NCBI GenBank assembly: GCA_003117195.1 | Contig: BDSI01000011.1 | Coordinates: 1,218,135 to 1,282,134, forward strand | Direction of reading: 5' to 3' | DNA from: Eudorina sp. 2006-703-Eu-15 | Lineage: Eukaryota; Chlorophyta; Chlorophyceae; Chlamydomonadales; Volvocaceae | DNA length: 64,000 bases | Part shown: positions 37,505-48,883 of the stretch, piece by piece | Numbering within the stretch: position 1 is the first letter of the stretch | Layout of the letters: each line of letters starts with the position of its first letter | The notes under the pieces: generated by a model | Database searches by the model: none | What the model saw: the letters and a program-made list of their open reading frames with translations, nothing else | Told to the model about the DNA's origin: nothing | Program-made: the position numbers and the translations under genes

Positions 37505-38740
37505 CTACTTGTAGTAGCCCTGCAGCGCGTAGCGCAGCCCGAACGCCAGCGCGCATGAGGCCACCTGGAACATCAGCACCCGGATGCACAGCGCGTTCTC
37601 ACCGCAGCGGCCGAAGAGCTGCAGCGTCAGGTTCACCAGGTTCCAGTCGGGCGCGTCCTTGGGCCGCAGCAGCCCCGTCGCCGGGTCAAAGACGGGCAGG
37701 CGGTGGCGCGGGCAGGGCACTATCTTGAAGAGCTGCGGCAGCGAGTAGACGAAGTTGAAGACCTGGGGCAGGAGGAAGAGCAGCAGCGTCTCGCTGAAGT
37801 GGCCCAGGATGCCCGCCACGGCGATGGCCATGCCGGCGAAGTAGGTGAAGGTGTCGCCCACGAAGACGCGTGAGGGATACCAGTTGAAGACCAGCAGGCC
37901 GAAGGTGGTGGCAGCCAGGGGCATCATGAGGTAGGAGGAGAAGAGGTGGCCGTCGCGGACGGACGGCGTGGCGCCGGCCCAGCCCGCCACGGCGAGGAAG
38001 TTGTGGAGCATCACTGCGCAGGCCACGACGAAGGTTTGACCGGCCTCCAGGCCATTGACTCCCGCCAGGATGTTGATGGAGTTGGTGCAGAAGATGGTGA
38101 GCAGCACCATGAAGGCCTTATAGAGCACGCCCAGCTCCAGGTAGGGCGGGAGGCCCAAGCCCAGGCCGAGAAGGGGTTTGGGCAAGGCGATGCCCGTGCC
38201 GCCCGAGTAGGCGGCAAGCAAGGGAAGGGAGGCGAAGAGGGGCAGGATGAGCTTCACACGCCACCGGATGTCCAGCACGTCGTCCGTGAACCCCAGGAAC
38301 AGCATGAAGCCGATCGTGGCCAGCGCAGCGTTGTAATCCACCAGCCAGGAGTCGGCAATCGGTTCCGTCTTCGGCGTGCCGTTGAACCCAGTTCGCACAT
38401 AGTCCACCAAGCTGCCGATGTCATAGTAGTGCAGCAGCTCAAAACAGATTACGCACAGCAGGAATATGCAGCCCGGTGCTAGGCCCGCAGCTTCCGGAAT
38501 CGGCCTTTCGCCTTCGGGGGTACCTTTCTTGTTCAGATCCTTGCCACATATGCCCCGTGCTTGTGTCTTCGACGCTACCTTTGGAACTAGGTAAACTGTG
38601 CCAAGGAATCCGAAGATGCTGACCACGGCGCAGGCGATGATCAACTGCTGTGCGCGAACGTCCGCAATTTGTGTGAACGCCCATGCCGGAAGGCCAAATC
38701 CCACAAGCCCCAGAATTGCGAGCTGAGTTGCACGCCCCAT
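37505..38740 (-). CDS. ALG7: UDP-GlcNAc:dolichyl-phosphate GlcNAc-1-phosphate transferase
   Basis: A 411-residue, intronless protein with about ten hydrophobic segments. It catalyses the first committed step of N-glycan assembly: transfer of GlcNAc-1-P from UDP-GlcNAc to dolichyl phosphate at the ER membrane (target of tunicamycin). Family motifs are all present: GKDLNK with IPEAAGL (66-87), LGFTDDVLDIRWRVKLILP with the Asp pair at 153-154, NSINILAGVNGLEAG (220-234), FNWYPSRVFVGDTFTYFAGM (285-304) and the basic PCPRHRLP loop (342-349). Length matches animal and yeast orthologues. Having no intron is notable among multi-exon neighbours. It faces the divergent GTPase gene 431 bp away. Confidence 0.96.
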   Translation of the reverse strand: MGRATQLAILGLVGFGLPAWAFTQIADVRAQQLIIACAVVSIFGFLGTVYLVPKVASKTQARGICGKDLNKKGTPEGERPIPEAAGLAPGCIFLLCVICFELLHYYDIGSLVDYVRTGFNGTPKTEPIADSWLVDYNAALATIGFMLFLGFTDDVLDIRWRVKLILPLFASLPLLAAYSGGTGIALPKPLLGLGLGLPPYLELGVLYKAFMVLLTIFCTNSINILAGVNGLEAGQTFVVACAVMLHNFLAVAGWAGATPSVRDGHLFSSYLMMPLAATTFGLLVFNWYPSRVFVGDTFTYFAGMAIAVAGILGHFSETLLLFLLPQVFNFVYSLPQLFKIVPCPRHRLPVFDPATGLLRPKDAPDWNLVNLTLQLFGRCGENALCIRVLMFQVASCALAFGLRYALQGYYK

Positions 38741-39171
38741 TTCTGTTCGCCTACTTTCCGGGACACAGCGACAACGATACTAAACTCGGCAGTATTTATT
38801 CCATCAATTCCATTAGATTCCTCATGGCTTCATTAGGGATATGTCGTGTCGATACAATTGATACAAGACCAAGTTTGGCGTAAGGGTCTATCGTCGCGTC
38901 GTATAGAAACGCTCGGTTGTCAGGCAACAGCCATACTCACAAATGCGCTTCTAATCCTTCATATGTCACGCTTTCTAAAAATAGTTAACATCTTAAATAT
39001 CACTCCATCGACCGCTTCCTCTGACGTTGTCCCATCGTGCGTGCGAGGAGTACAGCCGTAGCATCACCGAAAGCCTGTCTCCAGCACCAGTATGCTTATC
39101 CTTCAGAATATGTAGAGTAACCCAATCGCTGCCTTGACTTGCGCGCGACCGAGTGGGGTGCCGCTGCGCGT
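38741..39171. promoter_or_regulatory. Putative bidirectional promoter, ALG7 and GBP-like gene
   Basis: The 431 bp separating two divergent start codons is less GC-rich than the genes. It must contain both 5' leaders. A GTATTTATTCC stretch at about 38791 is AT-rich, but no core element is certain. Confidence 0.35.
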
Positions 39172-42100
39172 ATGGTCACCAGCCTGGGCGGCCAACCTCG
39201 GTCGCCCATCGCGAGTACATGGGCCCTGCTATCACTACTCATTTCTAGTCAAATCGCGGCCTTCAAGTTACAACCGTGAGTGTCGGCAACGGCCGAGGCA
39301 ACCGTCGGGGGGACACCGTATCGGTTGCCCCCGTGCGCCTCGTCGCGGCCCTGAATCACTCCCCCTCCCAACATCCTTACACATACCACACCCCGGCCCA
39401 CACAATCGTCCCACACCCTCGTCCCACACCCCCGTCCCACACCCCCGTCCCACACCCCCGTCCCACACCCCCGTCCCACACCCCCGTCCCACACCCCCGT
39501 CCTATGCCCTACTGTACACGGCCTCAGAGTGCCGCTGGTGCTTCCCCTGGACTCGCGGTCGCAGCTTGCCGTACAGCCAGAGGGGTTAGACCTGCTCAAC
39601 AGCATCCCGGGCCCGGTCAGCCCCGTGGTGGTCATCGGGCCGTACAGATCTGGGAAATCTTTCACGCTCAACCAACTACTCGGAGTGCCATGCAGTGAGT
39701 GCTCGGCGGCCTACGGCACCCCGGCCACGAGGGGGCAGCCTGGGCGGGGGCTCGGCGAGCTAAGGGGAGGGCGGCATGGCGGCAGAGCTGGCCACCCAAC
39801 GCCCCGTGCGTGTGTAGACATAGGGCCCGGGGGGCCGGGAGAGGAAGTGAGCCTCGACATGTCGACAAGCCGTAGATGATGGTCCGGCGGACGTGTCGTA
39901 CGAAGGCGAGATCACTTGCTGACGGGCGGGCGGGCGGGCGGGCGAGCGGGCGGGGGGGGGTGGCGGAAGCAGGCCGGGAGCAGACGAGTCGGAAGGACGC
40001 TTCGACACAGCAGGCCGGGGCCGGCGGCCAGGGACGCAGCCGGTGCTGGCGCGTCTTGCGGCGAGCTGGGGCTGGTACGGGAGTACGACACCCCGAACGT
40101 GCGGCTGCGAGGGGCAGCCCCCGGTGCACTGCCCTGGGCAAGCGGAAAACGGAGCAGCAGCAGCAGCAGCAGCAGCAGCATCGCAGCTGGAGGGCAGCCC
40201 GCATGCCCCTCCCCACATTAAGGGACTCCACCACATCAAGGGGTGTCCACAGACCCGAAGCCTGACTGCAGACGCCTGCAGCGCTAAGCAGCAGCAGCAG
40301 CCATAGCAGTTGCAGCAGCGATACCAGGGCACGCCGGCCCCGGAGGAAGATGACCCGTGGGTCAGTGACGCCGCAGCGCAGGGCCCGGGCTCCCGGCGCA
40401 CAGATCGCGCTGGCCGGACCTGGGTTCCTCAACCAGGCGGTTCGCCGTCACTGTAGCGGCGGCGCCTTGCACCGCCATGATCAGCTTGTTGCAAGGCCTG
40501 CAGAGCGGTGTGCGGCCGGCAGTGCCGTACGACCCGCGGGTCGCAGCAACAGCAGCAGCAGCAGGAGTGGGAGGCGGGCAGCTGGCACCATCTGCCCGCC
40601 ACCAGGGAGGGGGGCAGGGGGACAGGGGCTCCCCGCGGGGTCAGCCAAGCAGTTGCGGAAGGAAGGGTCAGGATCCCGTTGCCTGCTTCCCCCGCTTGCC
40701 CCATCTCCTGTGCCCTCCCTTGCCCCCCCCCCACCCCCGCGCACCCACGCCTCCTCCAGATCAGGGTTTCGGAGTGGGCCACACGCGAGTGACGGAGACC
40801 AAGGGCATCTGGCTGTGGGGCACCCCGATGCCGCGGAGTGAGGGGGCAGCGGCGGCGGGGACCGGTGCCGTGGGGACCGGTGCAGGCGCGCTGCCCCCCG
40901 CGGCAGGCGCCGAGCTGGGGGCCCGGCACGGGGAGGGGGCCGGCGCTGACGGTGGCATGGTGAGGTTGCCTGGGGTTCGGGGTCCCGGTGGGAGCCAAGG
41001 GGCGCCAAAGGGACAGAGGGGCGGGGGTCTCGGTGCTTGGGCTTGAGCTTAGGGGGGATGGTGTATGTGACGGAAGGGCCCTATCTCGGGGCACTTGGGG
41101 GGCCGAGGGAACTCGGGGGACTGACCGGCGATTGAGTGGTGGGATGAGGAGGGGAAACGGGGCTGTGGGGGGCCGGTGTCATCCCAGGTGGAGGTCTAGG
41201 GTTTTCTTCGCCGACACCCAAGGTATCGATCTTCCCCCTCCTCCTCCTGCGAACACACACACACACACACACACACACATCAGGACTGCGTGTTTTTTAA
41301 TACACGCACACACACCGGGGGGGCTTTTCTCCTTGCTAACACACGGGGGGCGCAACCCTCCCCACCCCGCTCCGTCCGCCTCCGCCCCCCAACCCCCACC
41401 CCACCCCGCGCGGGCAGCTGCTGTACGTGGACACCGAGGGGTTCGAGAGCACGGGCAAGGCCAACTCGTACGACGACCGCATCTTCGCGCTGAGCGCCCT
41501 GATGTCCTCCCTGCTCATCTACAACCTGCCGGAGACCATCCGCGAGAGCGACGTCGCCAAGCTGTCCTTCGCGGTGGAGCTCGCCCGGGGCTTCTACGAC
41601 CGGGGCGAAGCTACCGACACCGCTAGCAGCAGCAGCAGCAGCGGCAGCAGTAGCGGTAGCAGCAGCAGTAGCGGTGGTGGCGGTAGCGGTAGCGATGGGG
41701 GAGGCGGCGTGGAGCCGGGGTCCATGCTGTGGCTGATCCAGCGGGACTTCCTGCAGGGCCAGACGGCCGACCAGCTGGTCAAGTCGGTGCTGGCCCCCGT
41801 GGACAACCCGCAGCAGGACGAGGGGCTGGAGGCGCTCAATCAGGTGGGCGGAGGAGGGGGGAGGGGAGGGCAGGACGGGGGGGGGAGGGGTGCGGTGGCG
41901 GACGCGACGGTGCGAGGGCGCGGGGCCAGGGACGGGTGCGGGGGCGGGTGCGAAGGCGCGGGGCCAGGGGAGGGATGGGTGTGGGGACGGGGGACCCCTG
42001 GCGGGGGGGTCGTGGACCGCCTCGGCTGACCCAACAACAGCCCCGACCAAAAGGCTCAGGTCCCGCCTGGCCCTCACCCCAACAACAGCCCCGACCAAAA

Positions 42101-45100
42101 GGCTCAGGTCCCGCCTCAGGTCCCGCCTCCGGTCCTCACCACAGGCTCCTGCACTCATTCCCCGCGCGCGTCCCCCCTGCTCCCCTCCCCTCCCGTCCTC
42201 CCACACCCACACACACACCCCCGTCAGGTGCGCGCCTCGCTGACCGCCCTGGCCCGCAACAGCACCGGCTTCTCGCTCCGGCAGCCGCACATCGACCGGG
42301 CCCGTCTGTGTGACATCCCGGACGACCAACTGGACCCGACCTACGTGAAGCAGCGGGAGGAGCTCAAGCGGCTGGTCAAGGTGGGAGGGGCGGAGGGTGG
42401 TGGGTGGGCTGCGTGGTGGGCTGCGTGGTGGTAGCGTGTTGTGTGTTTTGTTTTTGGGGGGAGAAGAGATTGTTTGGGGTGGCTGGGATGCCGGAGGGGC
42501 CGGGGACGGGGAGGGCGGTGAGGATAACAACAGTCACCGTTGGCCACCTTGGTTGACCTTACCACCACCCCCATCACCGTTGCCGGCCGTACAGGCTCTA
42601 GCGCGTCCCCGCACGCTGCACGGCAGTCCGCTGACGGGGCCGCAGCTGGCCTCCCTGGTGCGCCGCATGGTGGAGGCGCTGAACGACCAGGTACGGCAGA
42701 CTGTACGGGCGTGCGTGCGCTCATTGTTTCCGGTCAGAAGGGGAGGAGGGGGGGGCGGAGGGACGCGCGGAGGAACCACTGCGCAGCACGGCCTCGTGTG
42801 GCGCCAGAGGGTTAGGGGGGCAGGGGGTTAGGGAGGCAGGGGGATGAGGACACAACGACGCCCTTGTTCTCCCTTGTCCTGTGTCCTGTGTCTCTCCGCC
42901 ACGCGGGGCCCCAGTTTGCGTCGCCCCCCTCCCTCGCCCTCCCTCCCGAGCGCAGGAGATCCCCACCGCCACCTCCCTGCTGGCCGCATTCAACCGGGAC
43001 GTGCTGGCGCGCTGCGCCGCCAACTACACGGCCGCCCTGGCGTCCGTACGGCTGCCGGTGGAGGAGGAGGAGCTGGAGGCGGTGGAGGTGGAGGCGAGGG
43101 GGATGGCGCTGCAGGTGCGGGGCCGGGTGCGGGGCCGGGTGCGGGGCCGGGTGCGGGGCCGGGTGCGGGGCCGGGTGCGGGGCCGGGTGCGGGGCCGGGT
43201 GCGGGGCCGGGTGCGGGGGAGGGTGCGGGGAGGGTGCGGGGCCGGGTGCGGGGCCGGGTGCGGGGCCGGGTGCGGGGCCGGGTGCGGGGCCGGGTGCGGG
43301 GCCGGGTGCGGGGCCGGGTGCGGGGCCGGGTGCGGGGCCGGGTGCGGGGAGGGTGCGGGGCCGGGTGCGGGGCCGGGTGCGGGGCCGGGTGCGGGGGAGG
43401 GTGCGGGGCCGGGTGCGGGGCCGGGTGCGGGGCCGGGTGCGGGGCCGGGTGCGGGGCCGGGTGCGGGGGAGGGTGCGGGGGAGGATGCGGGGGGAGGGTG
43501 CGGGTGTGTGTGGGGGGCCTGAGGCGCGGAATGGGAGGGGCCACGTTGGGGTATACACATGGAAAGCAGCCCCGATACACCCAGCCCGGCGACAAGTAAG
43601 ACCTAATGGCGATGTCGGGGGCGGGGCCTCTGTGTACTTTAACAAGTAACCTAAACCAGGCGTCTGTGTGTTTAGATAAGAGACCCGCGTCTGTGTGTTT
43701 AGATAAGAGACCCGCGTCTGTGTGTTAAGATAAGAGACCCGCGTCTGTGTGTGTATCTTCGTCGGCGATGACGCGACGTGCAGAAGAACCTCGTGACCAG
43801 CGCCAGAGCAATTCAAAGCAAGTTGGAGCAAGCCTGATCCCTTACGCTGATCCCACCTTGCATCCCCCATCCCCTCCCGATGGTCTACCGATTTCCTGTA
43901 CCGCCCTCCCCCGCCTGCACCCGCCCCGCCCACTGCCACCTGCAACTCTATCCCCTCCCCCATCTCGCACGCGGCCCTTGCCCCCCAGATGCTCAAGGCG
44001 CTGCAGATCGGGCGGCACGGGGCCCTGGACACGCAGGTAGGTGCGCGTGTGTGCGTGCGTGCGTCTGTACGGATATCGGTATGGGTATGCCGTACACAGC
44101 CCGGCGGGGAGGTTGGGTCTGCTGGGCCGGCTAGTGCCCCCCAGACTGACGGGGAGGGAGGGGTACCTGGTGCCGTACACCCGCTTCCGTCCGCCAACGG
44201 CGCTAGCCTCACACCCCAACACCAGGACCACCCCCGAACCCCAAAGCCACGTCACCCAAACCGCCTCACCTCGCTTCCGTCCCCCCCCCTCACACACAGA
44301 CGGAGCTGGTAAAGGAGCTGGAGCGCGCGTACCAGGTGGGCTGGCAGTTGGTCGTTGTCCGTTGCATGGGTTTTCTGCCTAGGGGGTCTGTCCGGGACTC
44401 CGGGTTCTGGGTGTGGACTGGCCCGCCGTCGCATCAACTTGGATGACTTGCGAGCAGCTCGCAGCCCTCCCTCCCTCATCGACACACTGCCTCATCGACA
44501 TACTGATGGACGGCGGCGGCCTCTTTGTCTCTGGGCCGCTCCGAATCTCCTCCCTGCGCTCCGAAACCCCATGAAATCCCCCCGTTGGAGGGAGCAGGTG
44601 CGCCGTACTGAGAACCTGGCGGCCTCCAACACGCTCTGCTCCGAGCTCGAGAACCGGTGCGAGGCGGTGCTGGACGACCTGCAGGTGGGTTAGTTGGTTG
44701 GCGGTTGAGTCCTGCAGGTGGGTTAGTTGGTTGGCGGTTGAGTCGGTTGGTGCCATGGCTGGTGTGTTCGTAGTAGCCCGTGGCAGCAAGCGCGTGTGAG
44801 CGTGTGTGTATGCTGCCGTACACCTGACCCACGGGTCAGCCGCGACCCTGTTCGCCCCGTACTTCCCAACCTTGCCCCCCTTGGCGCCCTTGACCCGTAC
44901 CTCCTCAACCCTCAACTGCCTCCGCTGCCCCCCTCGCCCCGCACCCTGGCCCCCGGGCCCGGGCTCCCATGTCGTACCACATACCAACACCACACACATG
45001 CCCACACACCCGGTGGCCGCAGAACATGCGGCTGCCCTCACTGCGCAAGTTCGAATCCTCCCACAAGCACTGCGAGAAGGTGTTTTTTGACAAGTGCCTG

Positions 45101-45758
45101 GGGCCCGCCAAGGAGCCCAACGCCGAGCGCCTGGACAAGGCGTGGACCCGGGCGCGTAAGGCCTTCGGGAAGGACTACAACGACAGGTGGGTGGGGTGGC
45201 TGGGTGGGTGGGTGGGTGGGTCAAATTGAAAAAAGAAATAAACCCGAAGAACGGTGGGGTGGGTGGGTGGGTGGGTAGGATGGGTCGGGCGAGGGGAAGA
45301 GTTGGGTCGGGTGGGAGGAAGGGGTGGCTGCTGGCTGGGTAGATGGGCCGGTTGGGCCAAGTTGGGTCGGTTGGGGGAAGAGAAAAGGGGTGGCTGGGTA
45401 GGTTGGTGCGTGCGAGGTGAGGTGAGATGCGGGTATTCATTTCGAGATTGGGACTTGGGAGGGGCCTGAAGCGGCAGAGGCACGCCATGCGCATGGACAG
45501 GTTGGGGATGGACACGGATGTGGATGTGAATGTGGGTGGGCGTGAGCCGCTGCGCCGCTGGGCCGGGGGGGACGGTGTCGCGCCGCCGCACTTCCACCGC
45601 CGTTTCTTGAAACGTTGGCGTGCTCATTCTGATCTTGGACAAATCTTACTGTTGATTGATTGATCGTGACACAGTATTAATGTATGGAGCTTCGTTCCGC
45701 GTACAGCTTCTAGATGTGTGAAGTGAATGATGCCGTGCGCGACCCGCCCCGACCCACA

Positions 45759-45810
<52 letters not shown>

Positions 45811-45830
45811 GACCCCGACCCCGACCCCGA

Positions 45831-45912
<82 letters not shown>

Positions 45913-46525
45913 CAGGCTGTTCACGGGCCTTCTGATCGCGTCGCTGGCCGCGGCGGTGGTGTTCCGCTTCCTGCTGCGAGTGCAGCTTCTGGAGATGGGC
46001 GCCTGGGCCGCCTTCGTGTTTCTGGAGCTGTACCCCAAGCTGCACCCCGTGACGAGCATGTACGACAGCCGCGGGTGGGCGGTCACCGTACAGATGTGGG
46101 AGATCTGCATGGCGGTGCTGTTTGGGTTCACGGGCTCGGGCGTGTTGTGGCTGGCGCTGGTGGTGGCGCTGGTGGTGACGAAGATGTGCTACAGCCGGCG
46201 GCGACGGCGGGGCGGGGCGGGGGGCGGGGGAGCGGGGGACCGGGGGGCGGGGTTCGGGAGGGAGCGGGGGCGGGGGATTGCTGGGCGGGGGGTTCCTGGG
46301 GGCCTTTGGGGGGAGCACACGCAGAAAACACACGAGCACGCGGGACCTGGACGTCTGACCCGTGGGTCAGCACGTTCCGGCCGGCCTTGGGGTACGTGGT
46401 GCATGGGTGTGTGCGATACCGGGTGTGCGCTACAGGGAGGGAGGGTGGCGTCGCGGTGTTGCCGGGGCAGGAGAGCACGTCGGCGGGAGGTGGGGTGCAT
46501 GTGGCCACTGGGGCGTTCTCTTTAA
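39172..46525 (+). CDS. Guanylate-binding-protein-like large GTPase with membrane anchors
   Basis: Model: join 39172-39275, 39528-39694, 40760-40959, 41418-41843, 42228-42380, 42595-42690, 42956-43114, 43989-44036, 44300-44335, 44598-44684, 45023-45186, 45916-46525; 749 residues, all phases consistent. GB1/RHD3-type motifs: P-loop GPYRSGKS (72-79), switch-I region TETKGIWLWG with Thr104, DTEG (162-165), and the RD motif in WLIQRDF (266-267). A Ser/Gly run (226-253) interrupts the G domain. Helical middle: exons 5-11. Residues 16-31 are hydrophobic, like a signal peptide or anchor. Two hydrophobic segments lie near the C-terminus (about 548-572 and 607-636), then an Arg/Gly-rich tail. Family members are membrane-remodelling or defence GTPases; the exact role is unknown. 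The tail after about residue 640 is the least certain part. Confidence 0.85.
39413..39502. repeat. 13-bp tandem repeat in GBP-like intron 1
   Basis: About seven copies of CGTCCCACACCCC, ending 25 nt before the exon 2 acceptor. Confidence 0.9.
40153..40183. repeat. (CAG)n microsatellite in GBP-like intron 2
   Basis: About nine consecutive CAG/AGC triplets within a long intron. Confidence 0.85.
42032..42116. repeat. Direct repeat pair in GBP-like intron 4
   Basis: Two identical stretches of about 37 bp, each starting CAACAACAGCCCCGACC and ending CAGGTCCCGCCT, separated by 11 bp. Confidence 0.85.
43115..43500. repeat. 12-bp minisatellite starting at the donor of GBP-like intron 7
   Basis: About 30 copies of GTGCGGGGCCGG with a few GTGCGGGGGAGG variants. 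The first copy includes the 5' splice site, so every unit offers a GTGCGG donor-like sequence. All six frames stay open through much of it, creating false long ORFs. Confidence 0.9.
43661..43748. repeat. 27-bp tandem repeat, TTTAGATAAGAGACCC family
   Basis: Three to four copies of a unit containing TTTAGATAAGAGACCCGCG. A single reverse-strand copy occurs at 51401-51420, in PRP4 intron 5. Confidence 0.8.
43881..43902 (+). repeat. Acceptor-proximal intronic motif (GBP-like intron 7)
   Basis: TGGTCTACCGATTTCCTGTA lies 86 nt before exon 8. It matches 55444-55464 and 58036-58056. Confidence 0.55.
45755..45912. repeat. (CCCCGA)n hexanucleotide repeat ending at a 3' splice site
   Basis: About 26 units of ACCCCG run directly into the CGCAG acceptor of the final GBP-like exon, so the repeat serves as the pyrimidine-rich tract. 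Confidence 0.9.
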
Positions 46526-47966
46526 ATCTTCTAGGGTGCTCTTAGTTCTTCAGCGCAATGAGAGAAATATTCTTGGGGCGGGGAGTGGACGGGCGCCGCC
46601 CGGGTCTGATGTTGCTGTGAGGATTCGTACGTCGTACTGCATGTCGTACTGCATGTCCGGATCGCGGCAGAACTCGAAAATGATCCACAGAGCAGGGGGC
46701 CAGGCCGCGCGGACTTGCGAGGATCAATCATTCCTGACGGCCGGATCCGCTTTTTTGAATTCTGATTGGATCCAGATCACGGAGTCGATACCGTCGCGAT
46801 ACTGTTGTTGCAGTTTGGGAGCTCGCTGCCGCGTCCTCCAGCTCGCCGTGCATGTCGGTTGCAGGCGGTTAGATAGGATGACTGAGCGGTTGGGATGGGT
46901 TGGCTGGGATGGGAGCGTTCGTGGTCAGGACTGAGGAGGAGATCAGTGCAGTGCAGTCGCGGGAACGCACACCAGTGAGCTGCAGTGGGTGGTTTTATTG
47001 TTGTCGCTGTTGCTGTTGTTGCTGTTGTTGCTGTTGTTGCAGTTCACACACACGTCGTGTAGTCCCCCAGGCCGATGGAGGGAGAGTGAGCTTAACACCA
47101 ACGTCTGGGCTTTGAAAGGGCAGGTGGCGCAACGCCCACAGGGGCATCATCATCACCATCTCCATCCTCATCTCCATCATCATCGTCGTCTTGCAGGCCT
47201 GGGCCCTTGGCAACCTGACAATCCCCGTTCCGGTTTCGAACCCGAACGAATCCCCTGCCACCCAAAGAGCACGATCGTGCGCCACACGACTGCCCCGCCC
47301 GCGGTGCAGGGCCGCGCAAGCACGCGGCGGCCGCACCCACCCGCCGGCATTGCACAGCAGCCGTACGGCAGCCGTACACCACCTCTCCTCTCGGCCCGCG
47401 CTGCAGATCCCGTCCGATGTACACGATTCTGCTTCCACCACTTGCGCCATCATCATGTGGGAGAAGAAAAGAGAAGCGCAACCAAACCGGCGGCAGGTCC
47501 GGTCCCGCTGGCGTTGGCCGTGAGGGCCCAGCCTCACAGCTCCCTCACCCGGATCCGTAATCCGAGTCAGCATCTCAGTCAGGAGGGCGCGACGGTTGCC
47601 TGACCACCCAGCCCTGTCGTCGAGTCGAGTGCTGTGGGACCGTGAGACCGCCCATGCCGCCGCGAGGTGGAACGACCGCGCCCATGCAGCCAAGACGCTC
47701 GGACGACCGCCGCTCGCCAGCCCGGCGCTGTCCGGCGCTGTCCTGCCGCACAGTCCCGGGGGGTCCGGCAGACGACGCGGCGAGACCTGGCCAGCCCGGT
47801 CGCACCTCCTTTGTCAATACAAGACAGCGAAACCGCAAAATGGCAACAAACCGATAACTGCCGATGTTCGCAGTCCAGTCGCACCCCCGGCGGCCCGGGA
47901 CTCGGGGAGGTCTGGCAGCCCCTCTTGCAGCGAGGGCGGACGGAAGGCCCCCCGGGTGCCCCGCCC
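46526..47966. other. Intergenic between the convergent GBP-like and PRP4 genes
   Basis: No coding region recognised. Holds a (GTT/GCT)n run at 46989-47042. A box B-like sequence, GGGTTCGAAACC, lies on the minus strand at about 47223-47236, and a CTGTCTTG-family repeat at 47810-47840. Both 3' UTRs should lie here. Confidence 0.45.
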
Positions 47967-48846
47967 TCACGCCAGCACGGGCAGCTCCTCGGGCGCCCAC
48001 ATCTTGATCGTACGATCGTACGACACGGTTGCGATGAGGTGGTTGCCGGCGGGGGATACGTCGGCGCCCATCACCTTGCCCTCATGTCCCGCCAGGGACT
48101 TGAGCAGCTTGAAGTCTCTTGCGCTCCACACCTGACAGCACCGCAACAAGGCGCAAGGGCTGACAACCGCACCGTAACAAGGCGCAAGGGCTGACAACCG
48201 CACCGTAACAAGGCGCAAGGGCTGACAACCGCACCGCAACAAGGCGCAAGGGCTGACAACCGCACCGCAACAAGGCGCAAGGGCTGACAACACAGCAACC
48301 ACAACAGGCCGCCGCCGCCGCAGCAGCTCCAACCCCTGTCGGCCGCGGCAGCTTCAACAGCACCGGCCGCAGCACCAGTATCGTCCGCAGTAACTGCACC
48401 ATCCATCACCGCTTTCATCTGCAGGCCGCCCATCCCAGTCGCCGTAGCAACAAGCCCGACCCCCCACACACAGACCCGTGCCCGCGGCCCCCCTCCCTAC
48501 CTTGGCCACGCAGTCGTACCCTGCCGTCAGGATGTAGTTTCCGGCGCTGCGCTCGAAGCGCACGGAGGACAGCAGGGAGGTGTGGGCGGGCAGCGTGTAG
48601 AGGGGGCCGCGCTTTCGGAGGTCCCACAGCTGAGGGAGGGGCGCAGGGGAGGGGGAGGGGAGGGGAGGCGTGAGGGAGAGGAGGAGGAGGAGCAGGGGCC
48701 AGCCGGTTTCGCTGTCTTGATCGGCATACAGGGCCGTGTTTATGGGACGGGTGAGGGGAGTTTCCCCATTCTCCGTTCCGAGGAACAGGCATGCGGTTTC
48801 AAACCGCCACATCCAGAACCAGATCCAACGCCGAAGAAACGCATGG

Positions 48847-48883
<37 letters not shown>

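Noticed and set aside
42812..44212. 466-codon minus-strand frame rich in Pro-Ala-Pro-Gly and Arg-Thr-Arg-Pro
   Set aside because: It is produced by the 12-bp minisatellite and crosses two well-supported plus-strand exons.
45755..45912. Telomere-like repeat
   Set aside because: The unit is CCCCGA/TCGGGG, not the TTTTAGGG-type telomere repeat of volvocine algae, and it lies inside an intron.
47223..47300. Possible tRNA gene on the minus strand (GGGTTCGAAACC)
   Set aside because: The box A candidate is poor and no cloverleaf forms. Kept only as a weak relative of the element at 778-970.
48143..48292. Regular 31-bp repeats resembling a CRISPR array
   Set aside because: Repeats abut without unique spacers, lie in a eukaryotic intron and are a minisatellite. 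The same holds for 39413-39502 and 56158-56252.
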